This document shows, piece by piece, positions 1-11,920 of a stretch of 64,000 nt of DNA. This DNA is from Dermacentor variabilis. Lineage: Eukaryota > Arthropoda > Arachnida > Ixodida > Ixodidae. The stretch is from the NCBI RefSeq assembly GCF_050947875.1, contig NW_027460291.1, positions 29,697,589 to 29,761,588 of the forward strand, given 5' to 3'. The notes below the pieces were generated by a model, which saw only the letters and a program-made list of their open reading frames with translations, had not been told where the DNA came from and searched no databases. Every line of letters begins with the position of its first letter. Within the stretch, counting starts at the first letter, position 1. The translations under genes and the position numbers were made by a program.

Positions 1-395
1 GTGCGCCTAGTTGATTGTGGCATACTTGCAAGCACTGTCATCAGGCAGTTTTGTAGAGTACTCCATGTTTACGGTTCTTCCGATCGAGGTGTTTTAAGCT
101 TCTTTATTTGTAAAGCTTGATAACGAAGGAAACTGGCTGGTGTGCATAGCCAAGTACTTCCGTTTTCTGTTTCTTTTTTCTAAGGTACTTTTTTTCTTGA
201 ATCACTCAAGGCAGCTATGAAAATCGCGCCTTCGTGCTTATTACGTGAACATGGAAATAGTGTGCTCGTATTGGAATTCACATTATGCAGCTAGTTTATA
301 TACAAATTCCCTGTCAAACGATTTTTTTAACGAAATTACGTCAACACATTATGTCTCGAGGTGCTGCCCAAAAGTGGATTCTGCGACTGTTTTCA
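1..395. other. No gene seen; unassigned flank
   Basis: No open frame with recognisable similarity, no RNA gene and no clear repeat was seen. The sequence is AT-rich and ends where a GGAA microsatellite begins. Confidence 0.5.
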
Positions 396-399
396 CATA

Positions 400-424
400 G
401 GAAGGAAGGAAGGAAGGAAGGAAA
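400..424. repeat. (GGAA)n microsatellite
   Basis: About six GGAA units in tandem. On the minus strand this is the TTCC tail of the LINE fragment that follows. Confidence 0.8.
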
Positions 425-729
425 GAGAAAAGCAGAACGCAGGGACGTTCACCAGAATAACGTCCGGTTGGCTACCCTACACCGGGGGAATGGGAAAGGG
501 GAAGACAAAGATGACAGGGAGAGAGAGAAGGGAAGGAAAGAAGGAATTTAGCGTTGAGTTCCCTGACGCGTGTGGGCTATTATTGATTGCACTAATAGTC
601 ACAGACATTCACCCAAGCCCGTCGTCTTCAAAAAGCACAAAAGTGCCTTCACCGCTTTATCGGCCGATGAACGATAAGGGTGGTGTTCCAGCAGCACCTG
701 CACGGAAAGAGGCCGACTGTCCGGTTTTG

Positions 730-1612
730 GAGAGCGTTAGCAAGTTCTTGTCTTTTTGGGGAATATTGTGGAGAGTGGCACAGCAGATGGTTTATTTTCT
801 TCGGTGCTGCAGACCTCGCATGGTGCCCTGTCGGTCACTCCAATTAATGTAGAGTATGCCTTTGTGAAGGCAACTCCTAATCAAAGGCGACCGAGAAGCG
901 TAACTTCACGTCGAAGAAGTCCGAATGGAGGTCGGAGTTGCAGTGAGGGGTTTAATCGATGCAGTCGTGTAAGTCCTATGTTTGGCGAGTTCCACTCGGC
1001 CAGTGAGAGACTGCGAGCCAGGTGTCAAAGTTGCCTTGTGGCGTCTATCTTCGAAAACGGAAATGGAACGCTGTGCTCTTCTTGATGTGATGCGTGAGCA
1101 GCGTTATGAGCGGAATCATTGCCACTGATTCCACAATGGCCAGCTACCCATTGAAAGACAACCTTATGACCTTTTTGTTAAACGTGATGTTAAAGTTTCA
1201 CGATTTCGTATGTCAGCTGTTCATGACATCGGCGTCGAAGAAGTGACTGCATGCACTGTAATGCCGGTTTTGAGTCAGAGAACATAGTCCATTTTGCAGG
1301 TCTTACAGAATCAATGAATTCCAGTGCACGACGCAGAGCCGTTAGTTCTGCTTCCGTTGAGGCGATGACATGCGATGTCTTGAACCGCAGTGTCATTGCT
1401 CGCGCTAGTATACCTACCGCACCACCAGAACTGGACGACGTAGCCAATCCATCGGTATAGATGTGCACGTGGTTGCTGTACTTTCCATGCAAGAGGAGTA
1501 AGCTTAGTTGTTTTAGAGCAGGGGCCGGTAGATCTGACTTCTTCTGTAGTCCTGGAATCACTATATTGCCGCGCCAGTACTCCATAAAGAAGAGGACAAC
1601 GCGAGTACGCAT
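730..1612 (-). pseudogene. RNase H domain of an I-like LINE (broken)
   Basis: The first 140 codons (1612 to 1190) are open. They carry the RNase H acidic residues in order: YTDG, then STEAELTAL, then MFSDSKPAL. The fourth RNase H motif (GHCGISGND, near 1125) lies in another frame after a frameshift. Further frameshifts and a stop (near 890) interrupt the C-terminal tail, which reads on to a stop near 730. In an intact element this domain would remove RNA from the RNA/DNA hybrid during retrotransposition. This copy cannot make a full protein. Assignment to the I/R1 group rests on the domain order and on resemblance to the longer copy at 49127-52088. Confidence 0.75.
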
Positions 1613-1749
1613 GAGCGTTTTGTCAAGGCGCTGTGAAGGAGAAGCTGCAGTTACGCTCGGTATTAAAAAGGCGAACCGCCGGTGTGCCTCCTGAATAGCG
1701 CTCTACGACCCCTGTTTTTGACGTTGCGACGCTGGCAGAGGTGCTGGCA

Positions 1750-3170
1750 ACCCCATGCGGGCAACCCCTGTTCGGAACCTTACGCCCAGTTCCGAATCTC
1801 CACTTCTCGTAACGACTCCTGTGCACCGTTTCAGTCGGCGCCTGCTCGGCCTGAGCCCGGACTTCCCTCCCGTTCCGACTCCCACCCGCATGACTACATC
1901 ATCGGCGCTTCTTCCTCCTTCACAGACGGCGGCTGGCCTTTCCGTTGTGACTCTTTAACACCCTCGCGTCCCCAAATTATTCCACGGCGATGCTTTTGAA
2001 GATGTCGAGGACGGGCTTGACCAGTACGAACGCGTCGCTCTGGTAAATCGCTGGAACAACCAACAAAAACTCGCCCATGCTTATTTCGCGCTAGAAAGCA
2101 GCGCTGGTACGTGGCATGCGAACAGGGAAGCGAGCTTCCAAACACGGAGCAATCTTCGTCGTCAGCTCCTCAATACATTCTCGAGCTTGGACCGGCGCAA
2201 TTACACGCAACAACTTATTGAGGCTTGGGTACAGAAACCAAAAGAAACCATCGCCATGTATGCGTAAGGTATGGCCCGTCTATTTCGTCGAGCTCACCCC
2301 GATATCACCGAGTCAAGGAAAGTGCGTCATCTGGTGCGGGGAGTTAAAGAACCACTCTTTGCCGGTCTTGTACGAAACCGGCCAACAATGGTGCACGAAT
2401 TCATCAACGAAGTGACTGACATCGAGCGGGCGTTTCAGCAACGTTGCCGCCACTTCGACCGCCAACCAAACAAGACGCCCATCAGCTCCGCAGCCCAGAT
2501 TATTGACCGCACTTATTTACGGGACATGATTAGAGACATCCTGCGGGAAGAGCTGTGAGCCCTCGGCAGTCCTCCTACAGAGTCGCCGATCGTTTCTGTT
2601 GCCGACGTCGTGCGCGAGGAGTTGCAGCAAGGCATCGCACCAGCCCCATGTCCAGCAACACGTCCGCCGACCTATGCCGGCATGGTCCGACGTCCTCCCC
2701 CTTCACCGCCGGTGACGCCATTTCAGCCACGGCACGGGGGCCCGTGCCCGTGCTGTGGTCGAAACTGGAGTCGGTGAGAACACCTCCAGCTTGCCGTACC
2801 GACTTGTGGCGCGTGGCCGAAAGTCGACCACTCTGCTTCCATTGCAGCAAACCAGGTCACATTGCCCGTTACTGCTCCCATCCAGATGCTGGAGCCTGCT
2901 CCTTTTCGCCTGCCGCTTCTCTGCACTTCGACGATCGTCGTGTCTCAAACAGTGATCAGCTGTCACCCCGCCAAGCAGCTTCACCACGTCGTCACTGGCA
3001 GTCCCCATAACCTGTGTGTCACTACACCAAACCGCCATACTTTCATCACTGACGTCGACAGAGCTGGTCGCTCCCCTAGTGCGCACCAGGGAAACTAATG
3101 GCAGCGACATCCAGGGGGAAGGTTGCCTTGTATCGAGACGCCAAAAATACCCCCCCTGCTCCCTACGAAA
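1750..3170 (+). pseudogene. Ty3/gypsy gag relic
   Basis: Plus-strand reading gives a retrotransposon Gag: a leader with a possible ATG at 1890, a retrotrans_gag core (FHGDAFEDVED at about 1985, QYERVALVNRWNNQQKLAHA just after) and a C-terminal CCHC zinc knuckle at 2834-2875 (CFHCSKPGHIARYC, spacing C-2-C-4-H-4-C). Gag would package element RNA into virus-like particles. In-frame stops after MYA (near 2266) and after the segment ending REEL (2556), plus frame changes around the knuckle, break the gene. No protease, RT or LTR of this copy could be tied to it, so it is a fragment. It lies in the opposite orientation to the complete element that starts at 3736. Confidence 0.8.
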
Positions 3171-3735
3171 ACGATATGACGACGACGAATGCTAACGCCG
3201 ATCAAGACGACATGATGACTACGAATGCTCACGCCGACGACGTTGCCCGTGCCGATCTCAGCATGTCATTCTATAATTTTTTAGAACAATGTTTTAGGAC
3301 CCCTTTAAAGAGCATCACTCTTACAGAATTAGGGCAGGCCGTCAGCATTCTTGCTATATGAAAACACCTTCAGCACTGACCCGCGTCGGCTACACAATTG
3401 CTACGTGTGCCATATACGGGGTGATCATTCATAGCTTTCCCGGAATTTCTAAAGATCCCCGTTGGAACATAGCATAATTATTGTCCTTCAACTGGATTAT
3501 TCGAATAGGTGGACATTAACAGCACGGGAAATGGAAACACATATTCAATTAATTAACAAAAATTCTCAATTACCTTCTTAAATATTTTTCGTCAAATAAT
3601 GCAATTTACGAATTGTAGCCGGTGCGCTTCCAAGACGTACACACTTGAAAATAATCACGCCATAAAGTAATTACCAGGGAATAGTGTTATCATGATGATT
3701 ATATATAGTTGCAATGTGATCCCCAGCGAAAATAT
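3171..3735. other. Unassigned; short GAC/ACG-rich stretch then AT-rich DNA
   Basis: From 3171 to about 3250 there is a repetitive ACGACGAATGCT-type stretch that could be the tail of the preceding gag relic. From 3300 on the DNA is AT-rich with no recognisable gene. The complete gypsy element begins at 3736. Confidence 0.4.
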
Positions 3736-3888
3736 TGTTTTGAGGCGGAGACAAGCACAAATGTTGTTTATGCAAGGCGAATGCTGAAGGCACCAGCTGA
3801 CACTAGAACATGGCGGCTGAAGCGCACCCAGCAATAACACTTCTTCGTCATCGTCTCTTGCCTGCACGTCCTCTTCTGCATCGCGACA
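3736..3888 (-). repeat. 3' LTR of the gypsy element
   Basis: It matches 7983-8136 over its full length with scattered substitutions. On the minus strand it begins TGTCGCGATG and follows directly on the polypurine tract. Confidence 0.88.
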
Positions 3889-3899
3889 CTACCCCGCTG

Positions 3900-6720
3900 G
3901 AGTTGGAACGCCCACCCGGCACAAGCGATTATGGCCTGGCAAAGCCACGCACGTAGGGATTTAAACGGGAAACATGAGCAACATCGGTACTTCGCTGTAC
4001 GGACGACGGGCCTCGCTCTTTGGTAGCAATCTCGTACGTCACATCCGAAAGCTGTCACAGGATTCGGTAGGGACCTGAATATGGCGGCAGAAGTTTTTCT
4101 AATAAGCCTACACGACGAGATGGTGACCACAGGAGCACGATAGAGCCAGGTAATTGCTGCACGTCCCTATTATGCCTATCGTAACGGGACTTCTCGGCAG
4201 CCTGGAAATTAGTGAGGCTAGTGCGGGCAATCTGACGGGCCTGGGCTGCCACAGAAATTGCATCGCGGGCATAAGCAGTGTGCGACTGTGTGACTTGTGA
4301 AAGTACAGTGTCCAGGGGCCAACCGGAATCATGGTCACGCAGTCGATAAAACGGTGAGTAACATGCGGTGTCATGGCTGGACGAATTGAACGCGAAGGCG
4401 GCATATTGCAGAGCGACGTCCCAGTCATAGTGGTACGGAGAAACGTACATAACTAGCATGTCGTTAAGCGTTCTGTTCAGTCGCTCTGTGAGACCGTTAG
4501 CCTGTGGGCGGTAAGCAGTGGCTATTTGCTGTTCAGTAGAGCATAGGCAGAGGATATCATCACTGACCTTTGACAACAAGTGACGTCCGCGATCCGTGTG
4601 CAGCTGAGGTGGAGCACCATGGTGCAGGATGACGTTGTGTAGGAGGAAATCCCCGACGTCAGTGGGACAACTTGTAGGCAGAGCTGCCGTAATAGCGAAG
4701 CGCGTGGTGTAATCTGTTGCAACCGGAACCCATTTGTTGCCCTTAGTTGAGAAAGATAGAGGGCCAAGTAGGTCCACGCGAAAGAAATGATCTGTAGGAA
4801 TATCGGTGGGTTGTAAAAGCCCAGCTGGAGACATGGGAATGGGCTACGGCGTTTGCACAGGTCGCAAGCTGTCACATGCCGGCGCATAGAGCAGTAGAGG
4901 TCAGGACAGAAGAAACGGCGCCGGACTCGGTCAAAGGTGTAGGTAATACCGAGATGCCCCGCAGTGGGCGTGTCGCGGAATTGTTGAAGCATCGCGCATT
5001 TAAGGCGCCCCGGTACGGCCAGCAGTAGGTCAGCACCATCATGACGCAAGTTGCGTTCGTACAAGACTTCACAGAAATACTGAAGATACGAATGGGTGGA
5101 TAAGGCGGTAGCGAGCTTAACCGATCTATGATGGTTCGCGAAAAGGGATCACGGCACTGTTCATCGCCAATGTTGAGAAAACCTGAGATGGACATAACGC
5201 TCGTGTCGGATTCGAGGTATGTGGCTTCCGGTGGGTCAACAGTGTGGCGGGACAAGCAGTCAGCGTCCTGATGTAGAAGGCCGGATTTGTACACCGCAGA
5301 GAAAGTGTACTCTTGCAAGCGCGATTCCCAACGCCCAAGACGCTCTGTATGGTACTCCAAAGAGGAGAGCCAGCAGAGCGTTCTGTGGTCGATAATTACG
5401 CGTACGTGGCGACTAAGTAGGTGCGGTGGAAATATCGCTATCGCCCAAACCAGCACTAGGCACTGTCACTCCATGATGGGATAGTTGCGCTCGGCCGTGG
5501 ACAGAAGACGACTTTCGGTAGGGATAACGCACTCTTGGCCACGCTGAATCTGGCCAAGAACAGCGGCCCTGTTCTTGGCCACTAGCATCTGCGAAGGTTT
5601 CAGTAGGTGCTGAAGGGTCAAAATGGGCTAAAATTGTGGAGGTCGTCAAGATTCTGATGAGTGCTGTGCAGGCCTCGGCCTGCCGCTGTCCCCACGCGAA
5701 AGCGACGTCGTTCTTTAAAAGCTGGGTGAGAGGGCGCGCAAAGTAAGCGATATTTTGAACAAAGCGTCGAACGCACGAGCATAAGCCTATGAAGCTGCCA
5801 ACTTCCTTAACTGAGCACGGCACAGGAAAGTCTTGCACGGCTCGAACTTTGGCCGGGTCACGTTGAATTCCGGTGGCGTTTACAAAATGCCCGAGAACGG
5901 TTATTTTACGACGACCGAAGTGACACTTCGACGAGTTGAGCTGAGCTTTCGCAGCGCGGAACACAGCAAGGACAGTCGCGAGACATTTAACGTGGGTTCG
6001 AAAGTGTGGAGGGATGACGATTACGTCATCGAGATAACACAGACAGATGGCCCACCGTAAGCTTCGGAAAAGGGTGTCCATCATTCTCTCAAACGTCGCT
6101 GGGGCATCGCAAAGCTCGAAGAGCATGACTCTGAATTATTACGCCTTTATTAGAACATGACTTTATTACGAGCATCACTCGTAATAACGGCTGTCTTCTC
6201 GCCATCCTTCTCATCAACAGCGATCTGCAGTAGCCCGAGCGGAAGTCAATCGATGAAAAATATTTCGCCCCAGATAGACAGGGAAGTGCATCATCGATAC
6301 GCGGCAATAGTTACACGTCCTTCATGGTGATCTTCTTGATATGGGGATAATAAACACAAAATCTCCAGATGTTGTCTTTTTCTTGACCAGGACAACTGGT
6401 AAGTCTCGTGGGCTTGCAGAAGGCTCGATGATGTTCTTCTTCAGCATCTTAGCGACTTCGTTTTGATGTTGCGCTCTCCAGCAGACACGCGGTAGGGGCG
6501 GCGATGGACGGGACTTGCGTCATCGGTATGAATCCGTACTGTGCACGGTAAGGCAGGCGCGAGGACCTTTCTGAGTCTTTAGCGAAGGGCGGCACTCATT
6601 ACAGACATGTGCGCACAAGTGTCGATGAGGGACTTGACTGGGACTCTATCTACGTCAACGTCTAACATACTTGTAAGGGTAGGCAATGTGATCAGAGGAT
6701 TTGCAAGCCGGGTCGTTGAT
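3900..6720 (-). pseudogene. pol of the gypsy element (PR-RT-RNase H-integrase, broken)
   Basis: From high to low coordinates: an aspartic protease around 6640 whose DTG is changed to DTC (SLIDTCAH); reverse transcriptase with AKYFSSIDFRSGY (about 6260) and the YLDDVIV catalytic box (about 6035); RNase H, ending in RLGRWESRLQEY and DADCLSRH (about 5340-5230); an HHCC integrase zinc finger (GHLGITYTFDRVRRRFF and CDLCKRR, about 4960-4850); and the DDE integrase core in one open stretch (4834-4055) with HFFRVDLLGPL, LHTDRGRHL and GLTERLNRTLND supplying D, D and E. The integrase tail continues to about 3900. Frameshifts lie between PR and RT, within RT (about 6240-6130) and before the integrase. 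Loss of the protease glycine alone would be expected to inactivate it. Confidence 0.87.
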
Positions 6721-6939
6721 GCAGCGTCACCCCCGAGAGCGGCACCGAATAGCTTTCCTGTGGTACGAACGCGAGGGAAGAAGAACGGCGGGCCTGCGGC
6801 GAAGGAAACCGCTGACTTAGGGCCGATGGTGACGGGCTGGTTCGGAAAGTCGGAGCTACGTTGGCGGTATTGGTAGATGAAGGAAGCACGCAGAAACGAG
6901 GAGCATCTTGATCTGGACGGTCGAACGGGAAGGGATGAT

Positions 6940-7937
6940 AGGGGGCGATGACCAACGGCGGCAGCAATGACGAGCGATATGCCGAACACGCGAGCAATTG
7001 AAACAAATCGGCCTATCGTACAGTTTTCTCTAGTCGGCCAGGTTACGACGGCGAGTTGAATACGCTGAAAACGGGGAAGTAGTGTTTGGGTGGGGCCGGT
7101 CCTGACTGACAGCGGCAACACGAATGGGGCAGAGAGATGAGAGGCCTAAATTCGCTACCTCTTGTGTGCCAACGGCCTGTATAAGCGAGAGAGAACATGT
7201 GTTGGCTCACGAGCAATGGCGGGAGACATGGCTTCGAACTCGCGACGAATTTGCCGCGTCAAATTTTCTTGTCCAGACAGACGAGTTCCATGTGGCGGTT
7301 CCTACACACGAAGACGTCGAATCCGTATTTGGTAGTCTGTTGAAGTGCTGCGTAATGCGGCGACTCTTTATCAATCCGAAATTGCGGCACCCTTTGATGA
7401 TCCTGTCCACCGAATCATCGTTCTCGCAGATAAGCGGGTTAATTGTGTCATTTCCTATGTTCTTCAGTATGGGGGCAATCTGGCTGGTCTCGTTCATGTC
7501 TTTGTCAGCTTTACGACAGAGCACGAGGACGTGTTGTATATATACCACGTAAGATTCTGTCGACGTTTGAGTACGGGTCGATAGCTCCTTTTTCACTGCC
7601 AGCTAGCAGCCAAAGGGCTTTCCAAAGAGGTCTGAAAGCTTCTACTTGCAGAAGTCCCATCTCGTTATATCGTGCTCGTGTGTCTCGTACAATGCTTGCG
7701 CTGTGTCTCGGAGGTAGAATATCACATTCGCTAGCAGAGCTTTGCGTCCCACCGATTATTTTCGCTTACACGCTCATACCAGGAACTGCAGTCTTCAACG
7801 TTCGTACCATCAATGCCGTTGAAGGTCCCTGGGTCTCTCGGCTGGGACAACACGACGGAGGTCAGAGTCTGCGGCACCGGAGGTGGGAGGTCGGTCATTG
7901 TGGCGGTTTGGCTGTCGATCATCGTGTCAGGCCTCAC
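6940..7937 (-). pseudogene. gag of the gypsy element (frameshifted)
   Basis: The N-terminal part (7937 to about 7731) contains SQPRDPGTFNGIDG and YERVSENNRWDAKL, the usual start of the tick/arthropod gypsy Gag core. The middle (7596-7207) continues the core with VLVLCRKADKDMNETSQ and KSRRITQHFNRLPN. A CCHC zinc knuckle lies at 6964-7005 (CFNCSRVRHIARHC). These pieces are in different frames, so at least two frameshifts separate them. The product would have been the RNA-binding structural protein of the particle. Confidence 0.82.
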
Positions 7938-7982
7938 GCGGCGGCTGCTGCGGAGCTACCCGTTGGTACCCAGCATCCGAAA

Positions 7983-8136
7983 TGTTGCCAGGCGGAGTCA
8001 AGCACGAATGTTGTCTATGCAAGGCGAACGTGAAGGCACACGCTGACAGTAGAACATGGCGGTCGAAGTGCCCCAGCAACCACAACACTTCTTCGTCATC
8101 GTCTCTTGTCCGCACGTCCTGTTCTGCATCGCAACA
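7983..8136 (-). repeat. 5' LTR of the gypsy element
   Basis: It is the partner of 3736-3888. On the minus strand it begins TGTTGCGATG and ends in CAACA just upstream of the gag leader. Confidence 0.88.
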
Positions 8137-8279
8137 ATATTATCAAATTGTGTAAGTAATCAAACTGGAAAGACGTATAGTTGAGATATTTACCACCTTC
8201 GATTTGTCGAAGTGGTCAAACAAAAAAGAAAAATGATGAAAACAGTATTCTTGCTTACTTTTCATAAACTATATATGCT

Positions 8280-8478
8280 GTCCTCATTGGTGAATTGTCA
8301 AATGTTGCTAAACTTCTGTCAACGTTGTTTGCCTTGTGTCATGGACAGTATTATTTTTGTAACTTTATGCTACCACTAGTCGTGTGTTGGCTTTTGCTCT
8401 ACTTTCCACTTGTACCCACTCCTTGCTTGGCCGCTAATGGGCCGCCGGCAGTATTTGATAAATAAATAACATAAACTA
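8280..8478 (+). mobile_element. 3' tail of a CR1/Jockey-like LINE
   Basis: The stretch ending TGCTTGGCCGCTAATGGGCC then GCAGTATTTGATAAATAAATAAC resembles the 3' UTR end of the LINE at 52844-54850 (CTGCTTGGGCC then TGGCCTGCAGTATT, then an AATAAA-rich tail). No coding part is attached. It is probably a short 5'-truncated copy. Confidence 0.5.
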
Positions 8479-9656
8479 TCCTTTACGGTCCCAGTGCCAC
8501 TTCAGTCGTATTCTTCTATTTGATGCATGTACAAGTGAATATTTTTGCTAAATGCAGTTAGCGATGATGTACTCTTGTCCTCTTGATATATAATCATTTC
8601 TTTTGCAGGCAATGCCTTTACTGGCGTGACCAATCTACATAAGGATAAGTTCAGTGGGGAACAGGCTCATGTCGTTTTTGTGAACGGAGGCATTGAGGAA
8701 ATATGAGAACACGATTAGCCCAACTTTTAGAACAGAGGCCTTCGCCGGTCCCGTCCTTAAGTTCCGACGAACCCATGGCAGCTGTGAAAGAAGCAAAGTG
8801 ACTTCACAGAACACTTTCCCTCAGAAAAACTATAGTCCTTGAGGAAGGCAATTGAAATTTTTGTTGTGGATAACTACAACGCCTGAAGGAGGGCTCTAAC
8901 CTGTTTTCATTTCCTCGAAAGAGAAACGCATTCCAACTTCGTGGATTCCTGTTGATTTTATGCTTCTGGCGGTAAGGTCGCTGACTGGTTTCATTACATA
9001 AAGGGCATAATTAAGAAAAAAATGATTTTAACTGTGTTAGAACATTTCACTTCCACATTATTAAAATGCCAGTCTTACCGCGAGAACACGCTTCGCAAGC
9101 CCGAATTTCAAAGCGACGCCATCTTGAAATGATCATACATTTTGCTCGGTATTACGTAAAATTTTATTGATAAACATGGTTTACATTGTATTCTAAAATA
9201 GTCAGAAACGGAGCTTAGGAAGTTTCAAGAACTATTAAGGAGCACTGCTGCAGAAATACGGGAGGACTACTTTGCAATCCTTGAAGTCACACAACCATAC
9301 CGGCCCTGGGCTTGCCACGCAGATGTGAAAATTGAAACAACGGCCTACAGTTTATTTTGTCATAATCAACCTCTTACGTGCAAAATGAAGGGAACTAGAG
9401 TTGTTCAAGAACAAAATTTGGAAATCTAAACTGATTCAGTATTTATCTTCTGTGTCCCTGTAAGAGAACACCGTTTTCCTTGCCTGCTTTGACTCATTCC
9501 TTTGTCCGTTGATATTAGTAACACGGCTAATGAATGCTCACGATAACACTTTTTTCCGTAATGCACACCTGTCACGCGAAATAAGTGCAAGATATTTCGC
9601 GTGAACTTGGTTTTTGAAATACACACAGAAAAGCAAACAATCAAATTGCTATTTAC
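8479..9656. other. Unassigned; possible coding relics on the plus strand
   Basis: Two short stretches read like eroded protein on the plus strand, one near 8612-8700 (FSGEQAHVVFVNGGIEE) and one near 9205-9430 (RKFQELLRSTAAEIRED). Neither was recognised. No further exon of the neighbouring phospholipase B-like gene could be identified here. Confidence 0.3.
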
Positions 9657-9903
9657 TTGGTGCCAGTAGGGGTCCTTTTCCGCTAGCTCTGTGACCTGCT
9701 GCTGCATGAAGTTCAGCGTAGCACCTATGAACTGGAACAGCTTGACGCAGCCGTCGGCCTGATGAGCGCAGTACTGCTTCCATAAGTTGTCGTAGTGCAT
9801 CAGCGCTCTGTCTGCCGTTGCATAACCTTCGAAGATGCCCGCGCTGAATGCTTGGTCGCGGTCTGAGTAGCTTTCGTTGGTGTACAACTCGAGAAAACCG
9901 TAG
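9657..9903 (-). CDS. Phospholipase B-like protein, second visible exon
   Basis: This minus-strand exon encodes about 82 residues. It begins with the last base of a split codon and reads YGFLELYTNESYSDRDQAF, then AGIFEGYATADRALMHYDN, then FMQQQVTELAEKDPYWHQ. The pattern of L-E-x-x-T-N, the S-D-x-x-Q-A box, A-G-x-x-E-G and a terminal Y-W-H-Q is that of the N-terminal part of PLBD1/PLBD2-type phospholipase B-like proteins, which are secreted or lysosomal Ntn-hydrolase-fold glycoproteins. The acceptor is a pyrimidine stretch ending CTGCAG (9904-9909). The donor is CAA|GTAAAT (9656-9651). The phase fits exactly with the exon at 16449-16655: GG from the first exon plus C here makes a glycine codon. 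Later exons were not found and may lie beyond the left edge. The reading is intact. Confidence 0.75.
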
Positions 9904-9956
9904 CTGCAGAAAATCAAGAGAGAATAATATTGTGATATTCTTACGTGCGCAGCGGC

Positions 9957-10027
9957 TATACGCCTCAACAGTAGGTATACGCCTCAACAGCAATCTCAAC
10001 AGTATGCGCCTCAACAGCAATCTCGAT
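9957..10027. repeat. Short tandem repeat around CGCCTCAACAG
   Basis: Three CGCCTCAACAG blocks and a further CTCAACAG half-copy alternate with GTAGGTAT and CAATCT spacers in 70 bp. It lies in the intron of the phospholipase B-like gene just upstream of exon 2. Confidence 0.65.
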
Positions 10028-11920
10028 AGGCGCACCTCGTCGTCCTCCAATATATTCCAATATATTTAAATGGTGCTTTGAGGCCTATATGTGGCAATGG
10101 TTAAGGAGAAGAGACGTAATGCTAAGTGGGGCTCACTATTCCCTCGATATGAAATACGTGACAGGAATGAAATACTGCAAACTGGGCTATGCGTCAACAG
10201 CTTTGCGTGGGAAGGAAGCACCATGCCGCTATAGTAACCGCGATTACGAAAATGTAACAATAGTATCACTGATGCGTTTGGTATTCTTTAGTGGAGGTTG
10301 CCTAGCCGTGGGTGTACATGATATACTATGTTGTGGACCTCGCGAACGAAAGAGCATCAACAAAGAGGAGATGAGACAACTTATACGAGTGCTGATTTTG
10401 CTTTTTCTGGCATCATATGTCTAATTCAATACGCGATAGCTTAGTAAACACAGTGGAGAACCGAGTGAATGAAGTCTACATTTTACTAAGTTAACGAAAG
10501 CGCATGCTTCTCTGGCATTCTGAGATATTCTCTTCTTCACCTTCGCAGTACACGGCCGCTCAATATAGCGTTTATACCACTTATAGTTGACAGTGGTCGT
10601 GTACCGTTAGTTCTATTCGGAAAAAGGTATAAATAGACTATCATACGAAAAAAATGCTCTAAGGAGACAATGTAGTGCTTGATGCAGGGGAAGTGCTATT
10701 ACTGCATTGAACTCGTGCTTCATGGTATACGCCAGCATTTGCATATTTTGAGCACAATGGAGCATTGGCAACTCCTTTTAAAGGGAGTCGCTGCTTCATC
10801 CCAAATATCTGTATTTTTTAGAGAGCGCTCGTACTTCCTGATGGATACATTTATATCGATAGAGAATTTGATGGACACACACACACACAAACTTCACATT
10901 CGACGGTTCACGAGAGCCAAACGCTCATACACACACAAAGACTGGACCGTCTCTTGTTTATGTGTCTTCCCTGGCTGTATGTAGTCCAGGCTTCTGAAAA
11001 CGGGATAAAGAGGTCCAAGTGCTGTGTTTTTTTTAACTTGCAAGTCTGTATTATCGGTGCCAGCAGGGTGTGCTCTGCTGAAGACTGCCGTTGTTCGAGT
11101 CTTGAAGTTTCCTTGCCACCAGCTGCTTCTATATTTGGTGGGCGTCCCCTTCTTGGTTTTTAGGCACGCCATTTTACAAGAAAACCGTCCGTCAGCGCCG
11201 CTCCAGTGCCTACCTTGTAAAGCAACACATGCGTACCCTTCGTGAAGCCTTTTGGCAAAGGTAGAAATTTGACGTGTACAGTTGTAATCTGCGCTGGTAT
11301 TGATGTCGAGCTATTGCTTTCAGCTCAAGAAGGTCTCGGCGACATAGTACCAGACACAACTGCGATGTTTAATATGAGTAATGAATGCCGGACTAACAGA
11401 CACCCGCTACAAAATTTGAAGGGATTATGGGGTTCTGCCTGCATAAGAATGAGTTGGTACACAACTATGAGAAATACTAAATATTTACTGATTGAGTGAT
11501 TGATTGATTTATGAACCATGGCGTGTTGTAACGTGTAATCTCTATGTGGAGTTTTCTGCGCGCAAAATCTTTCTACGCGGTTTATGCCTTATGCCTCGTC
11601 ATAGCGTGAACGTCCGGAGATTTCCGGTGCATCACGATATAAAATAACTGCCACCCGCTCAACGCTCACCGCAGCAGGCATTCTGGACACTGCAATCCGG
11701 TAGTAGGTCATTTTGTTCATAAATGCTCCGAAACTTGGTAACATTTCAGACCATAGGGAAAGTAGTTTTCTGACACATTTCGCAATATACGGGCAATGTA
11801 TTGACGTTAGGTTTACAAGTATAGGGGAAAATGTTGACAGTAACGGGCAGTTTGGGGTGGTTCCAGTCGATACCACCTTTCTTGTTCATGAGTCAACGCA
11901 GCTGCCTGATTATTAGTCTT
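10028..11920. other. Intronic, unassigned
   Basis: This is part of the 6.5 kb intron of the phospholipase B-like gene. A short CA repeat lies near 10877-10890. Open frames here are short and show no recognisable domain. Confidence 0.4.

Larger units (their letters stand above)
396..1690 (-). mobile_element. 3' end of an I/R1-like LINE, 5'-truncated
   Basis: Read on the minus strand this holds a retroviral-type RNase H domain (about 1612 to 1070), a degraded C-terminal region (to about 730) and a 3' UTR that ends in a TTCC microsatellite (424 to 400). That order, RT-linked RNase H then UTR then simple-repeat tail, is typical of I-clade non-LTR retrotransposons. The reverse transcriptase is absent, so the copy is 5'-truncated, as is usual after incomplete target-primed reverse transcription. 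The upstream limit near 1690 is uncertain because a gypsy relic in the other orientation follows. Confidence 0.75.
3736..8136 (-). mobile_element. Complete but mutated Ty3/gypsy LTR retrotransposon
   Basis: Two direct repeats of 153 and 154 bp (3736-3888 and 7983-8136), both starting TGTT and ending ACA on the plus strand, bound a 4.1 kb body. Read on the minus strand the body encodes Gag, protease, RT, RNase H and integrase in Ty3/gypsy order. The 4 bp ATAT occurs directly outside both ends (3732-3735 and 8137-8140), consistent with a target-site duplication. A short purine-rich tract (AGCGGGGTAG on the minus strand) abuts the 3' LTR, as expected of a polypurine tract. No clear tRNA primer-binding match was found beside the 5' LTR. 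Several frameshifts and stops make the copy inactive. The two LTRs differ at many positions, so the insertion is not recent. Confidence 0.9.

Noticed and set aside
575..640. A 2A-like or LINE leader reading (LLLIALIVTDIHPSPSSS) on the plus strand
   Set aside because: It lies on the opposite strand of a LINE 3' UTR and lacks the N-P-G-P core, so it is chance.
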